Positions 8,215 through 18,143 of a DNA stretch of 40,607 nucleotides are shown here, one piece after another. A model generated the notes under the pieces. That model worked only from the letters and a program-made list of their open reading frames with translations, had not been told where the DNA came from and made no database searches. The first letter of the stretch is position 1. Every line of letters begins with the position of its first letter. Both the position numbers and the translations under genes were made by a program. The DNA comes from Candidatus Methanomethylophilaceae archaeon. GTDB lineage: Archaea; Thermoplasmatota; Thermoplasmata; Methanomassiliicoccales; Methanomethylophilaceae. The stretch spans positions 1 to 40,607 of the forward strand of contig JAFYAH010000035.1 of the NCBI GenBank assembly GCA_017540825.1, written 5' to 3'.

Positions 8215-9348
8215 ATGCTCCTGGACTTCTCGGTGCGCAACCTCGGGCCTTTCAAGGACTCCGCATCCATCTCCGCCAGAGCCGGCAGCCCCGACGAGCA
8301 TCCCGAGAACGTCCTCGAATCCAAGTCTTGCGAGCAGGGAGTCCTCGGAGCGGTGCTCCTCTACGGGCCCAACGGGGCCGGGAAGTCCGTCATCCTGAAG
8401 AGCCTGGAGTCTCTGAGGGCAATGCTCTCGGGCGATCCTGTGACCGATCACGCGAACCCGTTCGCATTCGGCCCATCGGACGAATGCTCGGAGATCTCCG
8501 TCTCCGTCGGGGCGCGGTTCGTCCCGTACACGTACTCCGTGGCGTTCTCGAAGGAGGGGGTCGTATCGGAATCTCTCTACCAGTACGCCACCGGGCGCAG
8601 GTCCATGGTGTTCCTCCGCTCCGGAGGCACCTACAGGTACGGGAAAGGATGCGTCAGGAACCGCAGAACCGCCGAGTCGTCCGTCGGAAGCGGAGGGCTT
8701 TTCCTGCCTTACGCGGCTGCGAACGACGAGGGGTGCGCGGAGGCGCTGGAGGAGATCCTGGGCATCGCGACGGCGGACATAGGCCTGGAAGGCTCCGTTT
8801 CGATGCTCTCCGAGAACGAGGAACTCAAGAGCGTTGTCCTTAGGGCGCTTCGCCTGTCAGACTTCCGCATATCGGATGTCGTATCCAGCCAGGGCGGCGC
8901 AAGGATAGTCCGCGAGGTCGACGGCGAGCGCTACGAGCTCCCGGCCGAGCTGGAGTCCGACGGCACGCTGAGGGCAATCGAGGTCCTGACGGCGGTATGC
9001 CGCGCGCTTATCGAAGGGAGGGCGGTGATCATAGACGACCTGGACCTGCACCTTCATACGCGCGTCGCCAGATGGATCGTGGAGCAGTTCTCGTCCGAGC
9101 GCAACCCCAACTCCTCGCAGCTCTTCGCCTCCGTGCACGACACCGCCCTCATGGACCTGAAAAGCCTGGTAAGAAGAGACCAGGTATACCTCTCGGACAA
9201 GAGGGCCAGGGACGGGTCCGCCACGATCTCCCGCCTCACCGAACATGGCGGCATAAGGAAGGACGCCGATCTCCAGAAGGCCTACTTCGGATGGAAGCTG
9301 GAGTCTCTGCCCAGGATAAGCTCGTCGGAGCAGCTCCTCAGACGCTGA
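8215..9348 (+). CDS. AAA family ATPase (AAA15/RloA-like)
   Basis: This SMC/OLD-like ATPase of 377 residues has Walker A YGPNGAGKS near residue 49. Its C-terminal half carries SDGTLRAIEVL (signature-like), the Walker B segment AVIIDDLDLHLH, and FASVHDTALM. These features are typical of the AAA15/21 ATPases often found in defence or toxin contexts. No nuclease partner is adjacent, so a role is not assigned. ATG 8215 begins the conserved MLLDFSVRNLGPF. A TATA-like AGATTAAA about 28 bases upstream suggests a leaderless mRNA. Its end overlaps the convergent SPL gene by 11 bases. Confidence 0.75.
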   Translation: MLLDFSVRNLGPFKDSASISARAGSPDEHPENVLESKSCEQGVLGAVLLYGPNGAGKSVILKSLESLRAMLSGDPVTDHANPFAFGPSDECSEISVSVGARFVPYTYSVAFSKEGVVSESLYQYATGRRSMVFLRSGGTYRYGKGCVRNRRTAESSVGSGGLFLPYAAANDEGCAEALEEILGIATADIGLEGSVSMLSENEELKSVVLRALRLSDFRISDVVSSQGGARIVREVDGERYELPAELESDGTLRAIEVLTAVCRALIEGRAVIIDDLDLHLHTRVARWIVEQFSSERNPNSSQLFASVHDTALMDLKSLVRRDQVYLSDKRARDGSATISRLTEHGGIRKDADLQKAYFGWKLESLPRISSSEQLLRR

Positions 9349-10147
9349 AGGACCGCCTCAGTTCGAGCCCGCGGCGGCCGAATTCCTTCTCCAGGACGCC
9401 CATGGCGGATTCCGACGGGGCGATCCCCCTGCGATCCATAGAGACAGAGTCCAGATGCCTCATGTCTAGCCCTTCGGCCAGGACTGTTCTGACTCCCGCA
9501 GCGGCTATGGCCTCTGCAAGCTCCGACTCGCGGCCTTCCGTGAACGAGGCCACCGGCGACACGCTCACGACCGTCTCCACGCCTTCGGAGCAGAGCCTCG
9601 AAGCCGCATCCAGACGTGCCTTCGGAGAGGGCGCGCCCGGCTCCAGGACCTTAGACGTCCTCTCGTCCGCGACCGGCACCCTCATCGCCACCTTTGCCCC
9701 CAGGCCCAGGAGCAGGTCGATGTCGCGGACCACCAGGTCCGACTTGGTCAGGACGACCACCCTGTTCCTGCCCGGCATGATGGCCTCCAGGCACGAGCGC
9801 GTGAGCAGGAACCGGCGCTCCGCGTACTGGTACGGGTCGGTGGCGGTCCCGACAGCGATGGCGGATCCTGCCACGGCGGGAAGCTCCCTGGAGAGCCTCT
9901 GGGCTATCCCGCTGCGGACGCGGACCACCCTCCATGAAAGAGGATCGGCGTGGGTGGCCTTCGGGGCGCAGCAGCAGACGCACCCGTGCTCGCACCCGCC
10001 ATAAGGGTTCAGGGCGTACTGGACGGAAGGGATCGACGTGCAGGGAGCAAGAGCCCGCCTGCACTCGGCCATGAGGAACTCCCCGTCCCATTCCCCCTTC
10101 CCGGAGACGAACTCCAGCAGCGTCCTGTTGCCGCTCATGAGGGGCAT
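9338..10147 (-). CDS. SPL-type radical SAM protein
   Basis: This radical SAM protein resembles the spore photoproduct lyase-like (SplB-related) family and has 269 residues. The cluster motif lies in NPYGGCEHGCVCCCAPK; spacing fits CxxxCxxC, with Cys where the usual family motif has Tyr. GTATDPYQYAERR and VVLTKSDLVVRDIDLL are typical of the family. In archaea the substrate is unknown. ATG 10138 (MSGNRTL) is an alternative start. It lies 16 bases after the CGA end of the SNF-type transporter and may be co-transcribed with it. It ends in TGA and contains no CGA. Confidence 0.8.
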   Translation of the reverse strand: MPLMSGNRTLLEFVSGKGEWDGEFLMAECRRALAPCTSIPSVQYALNPYGGCEHGCVCCCAPKATHADPLSWRVVRVRSGIAQRLSRELPAVAGSAIAVGTATDPYQYAERRFLLTRSCLEAIMPGRNRVVVLTKSDLVVRDIDLLLGLGAKVAMRVPVADERTSKVLEPGAPSPKARLDAASRLCSEGVETVVSVSPVASFTEGRESELAEAIAAAGVRTVLAEGLDMRHLDSVSMDRRGIAPSESAMGVLEKEFGRRGLELRRSFSV

Positions 10148-10163
10148 CCCGAACAGCGCGGCC

Positions 10164-11531
10164 TCGTATGCTGTACACCCCCAGGAACGACAGGAGGCCG
10201 ACGGCCAGTATCATGGCCAGGAACACCGGGCACACCCATTTCACCAGGATCCCGTAGTACGGCTTGAGCCTGAACTCCCCGGTGGCCTCGACCTCCTCGA
10301 GGATGAAGGAGGGCTTGACCACATATCCCACGAACAGGCAGGTCATTATCGCGGCTACCGGCATCATGATGGAGTTGCTAAGGAAGTCGAACAGGTCCAG
10401 GAACGCCATGCCGGCCAACTCGAACCCGCTGAGGGGGCCGTAACCGTAGCAGGACAGGATCCCGAGGCCCAGTATGACCGCGGCCGTGATCAGGGTTGCC
10501 CTCCTGCGGGACGCCTTGAAGCGGTCCATGAACACCGACGCCACCGTCTCCGCCAGGGACACAGCGGACGTGAGCGCCGCGAACAGCACCAGCAGGAAGA
10601 ACAGAATCGCGACGAAATAACCGCCCGGCATCACGTCGAACACCTTCGGGAGGGTCACGAACATGAGCGACGGGCCGCTAGATATCCCCGCTTCGCTGAA
10701 GGCGTACACGGCAGGGACTATCATCAGGCCGGCCAGCATCGCCACGGACGTGTCGATGAGGCTTATCCTGCGTGCGGACTTGGGGATGTCCACGTCCTTC
10801 TTCATGTACGACCCGTACGTGATCATGATGCCCATCGCGAGGGACATCGAATAGAACAGCTGGCCCATCGCCCCGAGGAAGGTCGACGCAGAGAGCTTCG
10901 AGAAGTCGGGGACGAGGTACCTCGCCGCGCCGTCCATGGAGCCCGGGAGAGTGAGAACGTATACCGTTATCAGGAGGATCAGCCCGAGGAGGACCGGCAT
11001 CAGGACCTTGCTCATCTTCTCGATGCCCTTGTCTACGCCTACATAGACCAGAACCACGGTGGCCAGAGCGAAGAGGAGGAACCACGTCAGAGGGTCCCCG
11101 AGCACGCCGCCGAGCTCGCACCCGACGAACTGGGGGAAGAAGCCCGTCTCCGATATCGTGTCCAAGCCTCCGCCGGCGGACTCGAACAGGTACTTGGCGA
11201 CCCATCCGCCTATGACGCAGTAGTACGGGACGATTATTATCGGTATCAGCGCGGCGAACCAGCCTATCGCCCTGTGCTTGCGGGAGAGGTCCTCGAAAGC
11301 CGAGACGCACGACTTCCTGGTGCGCCTCCCCAGAGCCAGCTCGGTCATCAGAAGGGTGAACCCGAACACCACGGCAAGCAGTATGTAGACCAGCAGGAAT
11401 ATCCCGCCTCCGTACTGCTCCGCCAGGTACGGGAAGCGCCAGAGGTTCCCCAGCCCGACCGCGGACCCGGCGGCGGCGAGGACGAACCCTATCTTCGACG
11501 AGAAGGAGTCCCTGCCGGATTCGCTGTGCAT
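10164..11531 (-). CDS. SNF-family sodium-dependent transporter, ends at CGA
   Basis: This neurotransmitter:sodium symporter (LeuT family) member has 455 residues and about 12 membrane helices. The helix-1 signature GLGNLWRFPYL lies near residue 22 and the family segment GGWVAKY follows later. It probably imports an amino acid with sodium. The last helix ends LLSFLGVYSI and the next codon is CGA (10164-10166), the only in-frame CGA in the gene. Under the standard code the frame continues through the whole SPL gene to 9651 in a meaningless phase (626 residues). The start fits a leaderless mRNA from the TATA box at 11551-11560. Confidence 0.9.
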
Positions 11532-11550
11532 GCCGCATGTAATGGCTCTG

Positions 11551-11560
11551 TTTATGAAAT
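11551..11560 (-). promoter_or_regulatory. TATA box of the SNF-type transporter
   Basis: ATTTCATAAA on the minus strand is centred 25 bases before ATG 11531, the usual spacing for a leaderless archaeal transcript. It lies just downstream of the CGA that ends NreA, inside what the standard code would treat as NreA coding sequence. Confidence 0.5.
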
Positions 11561-11577
11561 AACCATCGACTGCGAGG

Positions 11578-12858
11578 TCGGTAGAACTCGTCGATGCGGC
11601 GCTGGACCTTCCATTCCCTTATCAGCTCGGACCTGTTCCTCCATTCGTCGTGCTTTATGTCCATGTACGCGTCGATGTGCGGCCACAGCCCTTCCAGGGT
11701 GTCGGACTCCACCGGGTCGTAGAGGAGCGCTGTCCTGCAGTTCTCGCGTATGTTCCAGACACCGAGAGGGATGTTGTAGCCGGGATGGATCTCCCTCATC
11801 ACTATGACGCCGGCGGACCTCCGCTCCTTCTCCAGCCTCTCCGCGATGGCCAGCCTGGCCGCGTAGTAGCTGCCCCCCATGGCCGCGTACGTCGTCCTGC
11901 CGTCGTACCCCTCGCTGTCCACCTCGAAGTCGATATGGGAGTCGGAGAGGTTCCAGCTGGACTGGGGATACCACGCCTCCATCATCTCGAAGCGCCAGGA
12001 GCAGGGCATCATGACTATCGCCCACCTGTTGTCCAGCTGGTCCCAGAAGTAGACGCGGTACTTGTCGATGGTCTCCAGGTGCTTCACCCTGCCGACCAGC
12101 TCCTTGGATATGATGTCGTCGACGGCGGTGATGCTCCATCTCGTCGGGACGAACCGCCTCCGCTTGCCGACGCCCATCGTCCCTACCGAGAACGCCTTCT
12201 CGATCTCGCTGACGCGCGTCCCGGAGCGGTACGACGCCACCACCGCGTCCGTGGCCTTCATGTCCACGTCGTAGAAGCTGCGCTCTAGACTGCGCTCGAA
12301 CCTGCCGTTGCCTACGCTGAGGGTCTCCATGCGCCCCGAAGGGCCGAAAGGCTGCACCGCGTCGTCCAGGACCAGCCTCCCCCTGGGCTTCGACGCCAGG
12401 TTGGCCTCGACCTCCACCGGCTTCTCGGTGAGGGCCAGCTCCTGGACGTTGTCCACTATCCTGCCTGACTTCCTGAAGTCCGTGGCGTCTATCCTGTACT
12501 TGCCGCGGACCAGCCTGAACCTCATGTCCACGATCGCGGACTGCCGGCGGCCGACCCATCTCTCGGGAAGGTCCAGGAGGGACGTGTCACCGTACTCCAT
12601 CGGAAGCAGAGGCCCTATGTCCACCTTCGGATAGCCGTACCTCCCCACGAACACGGACGGAGGGCTGCACCCGGCGATGTCCTTAGAGTCGATCTGAGGG
12701 AGCGTCCTGCATTCTGAATAGAACTTGGTCATCAGAGGGCAGCGGCTCTTCCCGCACAGGCTGCGCGAGCCTTTGCAGATGACGCACAGGCCGTTCTTCA
12801 CCACGGAGTCGTCCATGCTCCGCGCTTCCTCGAACATCGCGCCATAGTCAGTCGACAT
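11578..12858 (-). CDS. nreA: NreA-like DNA repair protein, ends at CGA
   Basis: This archaeal Nre-family protein has 426 residues and is linked to DNA-damage repair together with PCNA. An N-terminal zinc-binding region has CVICKGSRSLCGKSRC. A conserved middle follows, and the C-terminus is a PCNA-interacting box QRRIDEFY. The next codon is CGA (11578-11580), the only in-frame CGA; otherwise the frame runs to 10678 through the transporter gene. ATG 12858 (MSTDYGAMFEEA) is chosen because GAGG lies six bases upstream; ATG 12900 in frame is an alternative. The TATA box at 12958-12971 gives a leader of about 80 bases. Confidence 0.86.
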
Positions 12859-12902
12859 CAGATGCCTCTTCAAGAACAGGGAAGGGTGAGCAGGCGACAT
12901 TT

Positions 12903-12914
12903 GGGCTTTCGCCC
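12903..12914 (-). other. Short leader hairpin before nreA
   Basis: On the minus strand GGGC-GAAA-GCCC forms a four-pair stem capped by a GNRA tetraloop. It lies in the predicted nreA leader, between the transcription start near 12939 and ATG 12858. Its role is unknown. Confidence 0.4.
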
Positions 12915-12957
12915 ATGCAAGGGGATGTCTCCTGCTTTATCTCTCTAAACTCTTACC

Positions 12958-12971
12958 GAGTTATATAATTT
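12958..12971 (-). promoter_or_regulatory. TATA box of nreA
   Basis: AAATTATATAACTC on the minus strand is a strong TATA-like element in the 230-base gap between nreA and the end of ppx. The remainder of that gap (12972-13130) shows T-rich stretches on the minus strand after the ppx stop and no gene. Confidence 0.55.
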
Positions 12972-13130
12972 GGCATTAAACGGCCTGTTCTGGCCATCTG
13001 CCGTCGGAAAATGCGGTTCGGAAGGCTGCCGCCGCATGCTGCAACCATACATATAGCAGATAAAAATTCCAAAATAGGACGATTGATGCATGTGCAAGGA
13101 CCTGCTCCGGACAAGTGACGTCCCTCCCGC

Positions 13131-14699
13131 TCATGTGGATGGCGCCTGGAGGGAGGGCTCGCCGCCAGCTGCCGAGAACTCCGGAGCCAGCCGGAGACGG
13201 CGCTTGAAGAGCTTCCGGAAGTCGTCCTTGATCCTGTCCATGCGCCAGACCTCCATCGAAGGGTCCTCGGAGCTGGAGAACCTCAGGACCACCTCGTCGC
13301 CGGCCGCCTCGAGGAAGATGCCCTCCATGGAGGAGGTGCGGTGCCTGTCCAGTATGTCGGCCATCCTGAGGAACATGGCGCACATCCTCACATCCTGTGA
13401 CTCTTTCGGAGGGACGCCTTTCAGGCTCCGGTCGTTGGGCCCTGGGAACTTCTTGTGATGGAACCTGGCCATGAGCCCCATGTACCTCAGCTCGGTGACG
13501 TCGAAGCCCACCATGTCCGAGTTCTCTATCATCATCTGCGACAGCAGGTTGTGGTCGCTGTAGTTCACCACCTCCCCGATGTCGTGGAGCGTGGCGGCGC
13601 AGGACAGAAGGCTGCGCATGCCGTCGGACATGGAGTGCATGCCGAGCGCCTTGGACCCGTCGAACAGGAGCATGGAGTACCTCTCCACGGCCGCCGCGTG
13701 CCTGGCGTCGTACCCGCACCTGCATGCCAACGACATCACCGACGCGCGCCGGACGTCCAGCCTGGCATGCCCGCGGGAGAGGAGGAAATCGGTCTGCATC
13801 CCCTCCCTGAGCCCGTTCTGGGAGATCTCGATCCTGTCTATCCCGAACAGGGACATCAGCTCGTCGGCTATCGCGCCGCCCCCTATTATTATGTCCGCGC
13901 GCGCCTTGGCGAGTCCGCGCACGTCTTCCCTTCCCGACATGTCCAGGCTGCACAGGTGCTCCATCAGGGACCTGAGCTCCTCCGACGTCATGTAGGACGC
14001 GTCTCCGTCCCCCCTGCGGGCGGCGCACATGGATGCGAGGGCCATCATGGTCCCCGACGAGCCGTATGCCCTGGCGAACCCGGCCTCGCGCACCATCCCG
14101 GTGGCGTGGTAGGAGCTGGTATCCACCCGGCGCAGCAGGACGCCGTAGTCCTCGGGAGAGACGGGCTTGGAGAAGTCTATGCCGTCGCCGTACAGGAACC
14201 TGACCGCGCCGACGCTGAGGCTGTCCATGAACAGGTTCTCGCCGCCTTCGGAAACGACGACCTCGGTGCTCCCGCCGCCGATGTCGATGACTATGGACCT
14301 CTCCCGGGGTCCGTCCGGCCCGAAGACCCCCAGCGCTATGAGCCTGGCCTCCTCCGTCCCGGGGATCACGCGGACGTCTACGTGCTGCGAGACCGCCCTG
14401 ACGAGGTCGTGCCCGTCCGGGGCCTCCCTGGCGGCGCAGGTTGCCATCGCCAGGACCTCCTGAGCGCCCATGCTGCGGGCCGTCCTGGCGAACCTCGAGA
14501 CGATGATCGCCGCCTTCCGTATGGTATCCCTCCCGATGCGGCCATCGGCGTACAGGCCGCGGCCCAGGCGGAGCATCTCCTTGTCCTGGAACACCGTGTC
14601 GCCCGGCACGGCGCCGTAGCACCGCACCACGGACAGGTGTATGGAGTTGGTCCCGATGTCGATGAACCCGACCGTCTCGCTCTCCGTCGACCGGTCCAT
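13131..14699 (-). CDS. ppx: Exopolyphosphatase, Ppx/GppA family
   Basis: This enzyme hydrolyses terminal phosphates from polyphosphate (or guanosine pentaphosphate). It has 522 residues. The N-terminal ASKHA fold shows FIDIGTNSIHLSV as phosphate-1 motif and VIDIGGGSTEVV as phosphate-2 motif. The C-terminal part is HD-like (CAATLHDIGEVV). The ATG overlaps the end of ppk by 23 bases, so the two are translated from one mRNA together with hisD. It ends in TGA and contains no CGA. Confidence 0.92.
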   Translation of the reverse strand: MDRSTESETVGFIDIGTNSIHLSVVRCYGAVPGDTVFQDKEMLRLGRGLYADGRIGRDTIRKAAIIVSRFARTARSMGAQEVLAMATCAAREAPDGHDLVRAVSQHVDVRVIPGTEEARLIALGVFGPDGPRERSIVIDIGGGSTEVVVSEGGENLFMDSLSVGAVRFLYGDGIDFSKPVSPEDYGVLLRRVDTSSYHATGMVREAGFARAYGSSGTMMALASMCAARRGDGDASYMTSEELRSLMEHLCSLDMSGREDVRGLAKARADIIIGGGAIADELMSLFGIDRIEISQNGLREGMQTDFLLSRGHARLDVRRASVMSLACRCGYDARHAAAVERYSMLLFDGSKALGMHSMSDGMRSLLSCAATLHDIGEVVNYSDHNLLSQMMIENSDMVGFDVTELRYMGLMARFHHKKFPGPNDRSLKGVPPKESQDVRMCAMFLRMADILDRHRTSSMEGIFLEAAGDEVVLRFSSSEDPSMEVWRMDRIKDDFRKLFKRRLRLAPEFSAAGGEPSLQAPST

Positions 14700-16743
14700 G
14701 CCACGAGCCCCTGTGCTTGATGAACCATTCCTGGGACCTGAGCTTCTTCTCGTCGGGCGCGCGCTCGACGGGGACGTAGCTTCCGTCGGAGGTCAGGACC
14801 TTGGCCTTCACGTTGTCGGCCAGATGGATCTTCAGTATCTTCTCGCGTATGGCCGCCATCATCTCCCTGTCCAGGACGGGGAACAGGACCTCTACCCTGG
14901 CCAGTAGGTTGCGGGGCATCATGTCGGACGAGCCCATGTACATCTCCGGGCTGCCGCCGTTCTCGAAGTAGTAGATCCTGGAGTGCTCCAGGAAGACGTC
15001 GACTATGCTGGTGACGCGTATGTTCTCGGACACCCCGGGGACTCCTGGCCGGAGGCAGCACAGCCCCCTTATGTTGAGGTCCACCTTCACCCCGGCGATC
15101 GAGGCGCGGTACAAGGAAGCTATTATGTCCGAGTCGATCAGGCCGTTGGCCTTCATGGCTATGTAGCCGCCTCCCCTCTCCTTGTGGACGGCGATCTCCC
15201 TGTCGATCTTGCTTATCAGGGAGTCCTTCAGGGTCAGCGGGGCCACCAGCAGGTGCTTGTACATGCGGGCGCCGAAGAACCCCGTCAGCGCGTTGAACAG
15301 CTCGCCCACGTCCTCTCCGATCTCCGGGTTGGCGGTGAGGAACGATATGTCGCTGTACTGCTTGGCGGTAGAGGAGTTGTAGTTCCCCGAGCTCATGTGG
15401 GTGTACCTGACCAGCTTGCTCCCCTCGAGGCGGACCACCTGGAGAAGCTTCGAGTGGACCTTGAGGTCCAGCGGGCCGAACACCACGTGCACGCCTATCT
15501 TCTCCAGCTCCCTGGCCCAGCGGATGTTGTTGGACTCGTCGAACTTCGCGCGGAGCTCCATCAGCACCGAGACGGTCTTACCGTTCTCCCTCGCCCTGGT
15601 CAGGGCGCGGACCAGGGACGGGTCCTTCCCTATCCTGTACAGGCAGATCTTTATGCTCTGGACGTTGGGGTCCTCGGCGGAGGTGGACACGAACCTCACC
15701 ACGGTCCCGAAAGACTCGTAGGGGTGGAAGAGTATCCAGTCCTTCTTCTTTATCTCGGCGAAGATGTCCGCCCCCTCGGAGAGCTCCGGAGGCGTGTACG
15801 GCTCGAATGTCTTGTACTTCAGCTTAGGGTAGTTCATCCCGGCGATCTGCCAGAGGTCCACCAGCATCACGAAGTCGGACTTATGGACCTGCAGCTCGGA
15901 CAGCTTCAGGTTCTTGGCGAACAGGCGCATCATGTCGTCCGGCATTGTGGACTCCACCACCATCCTGACGGGGAACCCGATCCCCCTGTCCTCTATCGCG
16001 TCCTCCACGGAGGTCATGAAGTCGCAGGCCTCGTCTATGGTCACCTTCACGTCGGCGTTGCGGGTCACCCTGAACGTGTACGCGCCCTCGATCTCCTTGT
16101 CCGGGAAGAGGGCGGAGATGTGGTTCTCGATGATGTCCTCCAGCATCACCAGCTTCGTCCCCTTGGAGGAAGGCACCTCGATGAACCTGGGGAGCACCCC
16201 GGCCGGGACCTTCACCCTGGCGTAGTACGTGCCCTTCTGGTCGGACAGCTTCACGGCTATGTTTAGCGAGTTGTTGGAGATGAACGGGAAGGGATGGGAA
16301 ACGTCCAAGGCGAGGGGGGTGAGGAGGGGATGGACCCTCTCCCTGTAGAACCATGCCACCCACGCCCTCTGGTCCGTGACCAGGTTCTCCACCTTCTCAA
16401 TGGTTATGCCCGCCTTGGCGAGCTCGTCCTTGACGTCGTACCAGCACCTGGTGTAGCTGGTGACCAGGTCCTGGACGGTGGACGAGATGGACTCCAGGAG
16501 CGCGTTCCTGTTTATCCCCAGGTAGTCCGGGCCGAGGAGGGGCACCTTGGACATCAGCCCCGGCACGCGTATCATGAAGAACTCGTCCATGTTGCCGCAG
16601 CATATGGCGATGAACTTCACGCGCTCGAGGATGGGGTTGCTGGCGTCCTGGGCCTGCTGGAGGCAGCGCCTGTTGAACTCGAGCCAGGACAGCTCCCTGT
16701 TGATGAAGTACTTCTCGTCGTAGAGGTCCGGCTCTTCGGCCAC
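14677..16743 (-). CDS. ppk1: Polyphosphate kinase, ends at CGA
   Basis: This enzyme makes polyphosphate from ATP. The N-terminus has the family hallmark FINRELSWLEFNRRCL. The phospholipase-D-like domain carries the catalytic His segments, including VHSKLLQVVR and RYTHMSSGNYN. The gene starts with GTG two bases after the hisD stop and ends at CGA 14677-14679, giving 688 residues, the usual PPK1 length. The frame otherwise continues to 12976, straight through ppx. The C of this CGA is the third base of a Ser codon (AGC) in ppx, so TGA here would be silent in ppx. Confidence 0.93.
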
Positions 16744-16745
16744 CC

Positions 16746-18041
16746 TCACTCCTCCTTCCTGCGCCTGATCTTGACCGACTCGCAGTGGGCGAACAGCCCT
16801 TCCGCCGTGGAGAGGACCTCTATCGTGGGCGCTATGGCCTCCAGGCCGTCCTGCGTCAGGTACTGGACCGTCGAGGTCTTCATGAAGTGAGCCACGTTGA
16901 GGCCGGAGCTGGAGGCGGCGTGGCCGGCCGTGGGGAGGACGTGGTTGGTCCCGGAGGCGTAGTCTCCGGCCGCGACAGGGGTGTACGGGCCGACGAAGAT
17001 GGATCCGGCGTTCCTGACCTTGCCGAGGGCGTCCAGCGGGTCCCTCACCTGTATGGAGAGGTGCTCCGGCGCTATCTCGTTCATCGTCTCTATGGCCAGG
17101 TCGAGGTCCTCGCGGACGATGTACCCGGAGTTGTTCATGGCCTTGCTGATGATGTCCCTCCTGGGGGCGTCCGCGATCATCTTCTCCATGTGCTTCCAGA
17201 CCTTCTCCGGCATGCCGGGGTCGGTGGTCACCAGGAGGCATGCGGACATGGGGTCGTGCTCGGCCTGGGCGACCAGCTCCGAGGCCAGGAGGAAGACGTC
17301 CGCGGAGTCGTCGGCGAGCACCGCGACCTCGCTGGGGCCGGCGGGGAAGTCTATCTCGACCTTGTCCCTGAGCATCATCTTGGCGCTGGTGACGAACACG
17401 TTCCCGGGGCCGACGATCTTCTGGACGGGCTCGATGCTCTCGGTCCCCAGGGCCATGGCGGCGATGGCCTGTGCCCCTCCGCTCAGGTAGATCTCGTCCG
17501 CTCCGGCTATGTCGGCGGCGACGAGGGTGATGGGGTTCGCGGGCGCCGGGGTGCAGAATATGACCTCGTCGACTCCGGCGACCTTGGCCGGGATCACGGT
17601 CATCAGCACGGTGCTGGGGTAGGCCGCGCGGCCGCCGGGGACGTAGCACCCCACCCTCTCCAGTGGCGTGGACTTGACTCCGAGGGTTATGCCGGGCTCG
17701 ACCTCCCTTAGCCAGAGGCCGGCCGGCTTCTGCATCTCATGGAAGCGCTGTATGTTGTATGCGGCGTTCTCGAGCTCCTCCACAACCTCGGCGGGGACCT
17801 TCTCGTACGCGGCCTCGATGTCCTCGCGGGTGACGGCCACGCTGTCCAGCTTGACCTTGTCGAACTTCTCGGTCAGCTCGATGAGGGCCGCGTCGCCCTT
17901 CTCGCGTACCATCTCTATGATGCCTTTGACGGTGTCTGCGACCTGGTCCACCTTGGACCCGCGGTTCGACTTCCAGAACTCCTCGTCCACCTCTTTCCAC
18001 TTGTTGGGGACGAACGGCTCGCTGGGCTTTTCTTGACTCAT
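16746..18041 (-). CDS. hisD: Histidinol dehydrogenase
   Basis: This enzyme catalyses the last two steps of histidine synthesis, oxidising L-histidinol to L-histidine with NAD and zinc. It has 431 residues. Recognisable stretches are PGGRAAYPSTVLM, IVGPGNVFVT, DFPAGPSE, the QAEHDP motif with catalytic residues, and GTNHVLPT near the C-terminus. It is the first gene of the hisD-ppk1-ppx operon. It starts at ATG 18041 and ends in TGA, with no CGA. Confidence 0.95.
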   Translation of the reverse strand: MSQEKPSEPFVPNKWKEVDEEFWKSNRGSKVDQVADTVKGIIEMVREKGDAALIELTEKFDKVKLDSVAVTREDIEAAYEKVPAEVVEELENAAYNIQRFHEMQKPAGLWLREVEPGITLGVKSTPLERVGCYVPGGRAAYPSTVLMTVIPAKVAGVDEVIFCTPAPANPITLVAADIAGADEIYLSGGAQAIAAMALGTESIEPVQKIVGPGNVFVTSAKMMLRDKVEIDFPAGPSEVAVLADDSADVFLLASELVAQAEHDPMSACLLVTTDPGMPEKVWKHMEKMIADAPRRDIISKAMNNSGYIVREDLDLAIETMNEIAPEHLSIQVRDPLDALGKVRNAGSIFVGPYTPVAAGDYASGTNHVLPTAGHAASSSGLNVAHFMKTSTVQYLTQDGLEAIAPTIEVLSTAEGLFAHCESVKIRRRKEE

Positions 18042-18143
18042 GCACCGCCAAATGATGGGGTAGCACTTAATCCTTAGGTAGACGGCCGAGCGCGATGCGC
18101 GCGCAGATAATTATTATAAGCATACGGATATGCCGTCCCGCTC

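Noticed and set aside
10160-10170. Frameshifts or sequencing errors as the reason for missing stops
   Set aside because: Thirteen independent genes would each need an error, yet all show the same codon, CGA, at the expected end, and none has a disturbed reading frame before it.
12976-17649. A 1557-codon open frame on the minus strand
   Set aside because: It consists of shadow sequence of hisD, the true ppk1 (16743 to 14677) and shadow sequence of ppx. There is no giant protein.
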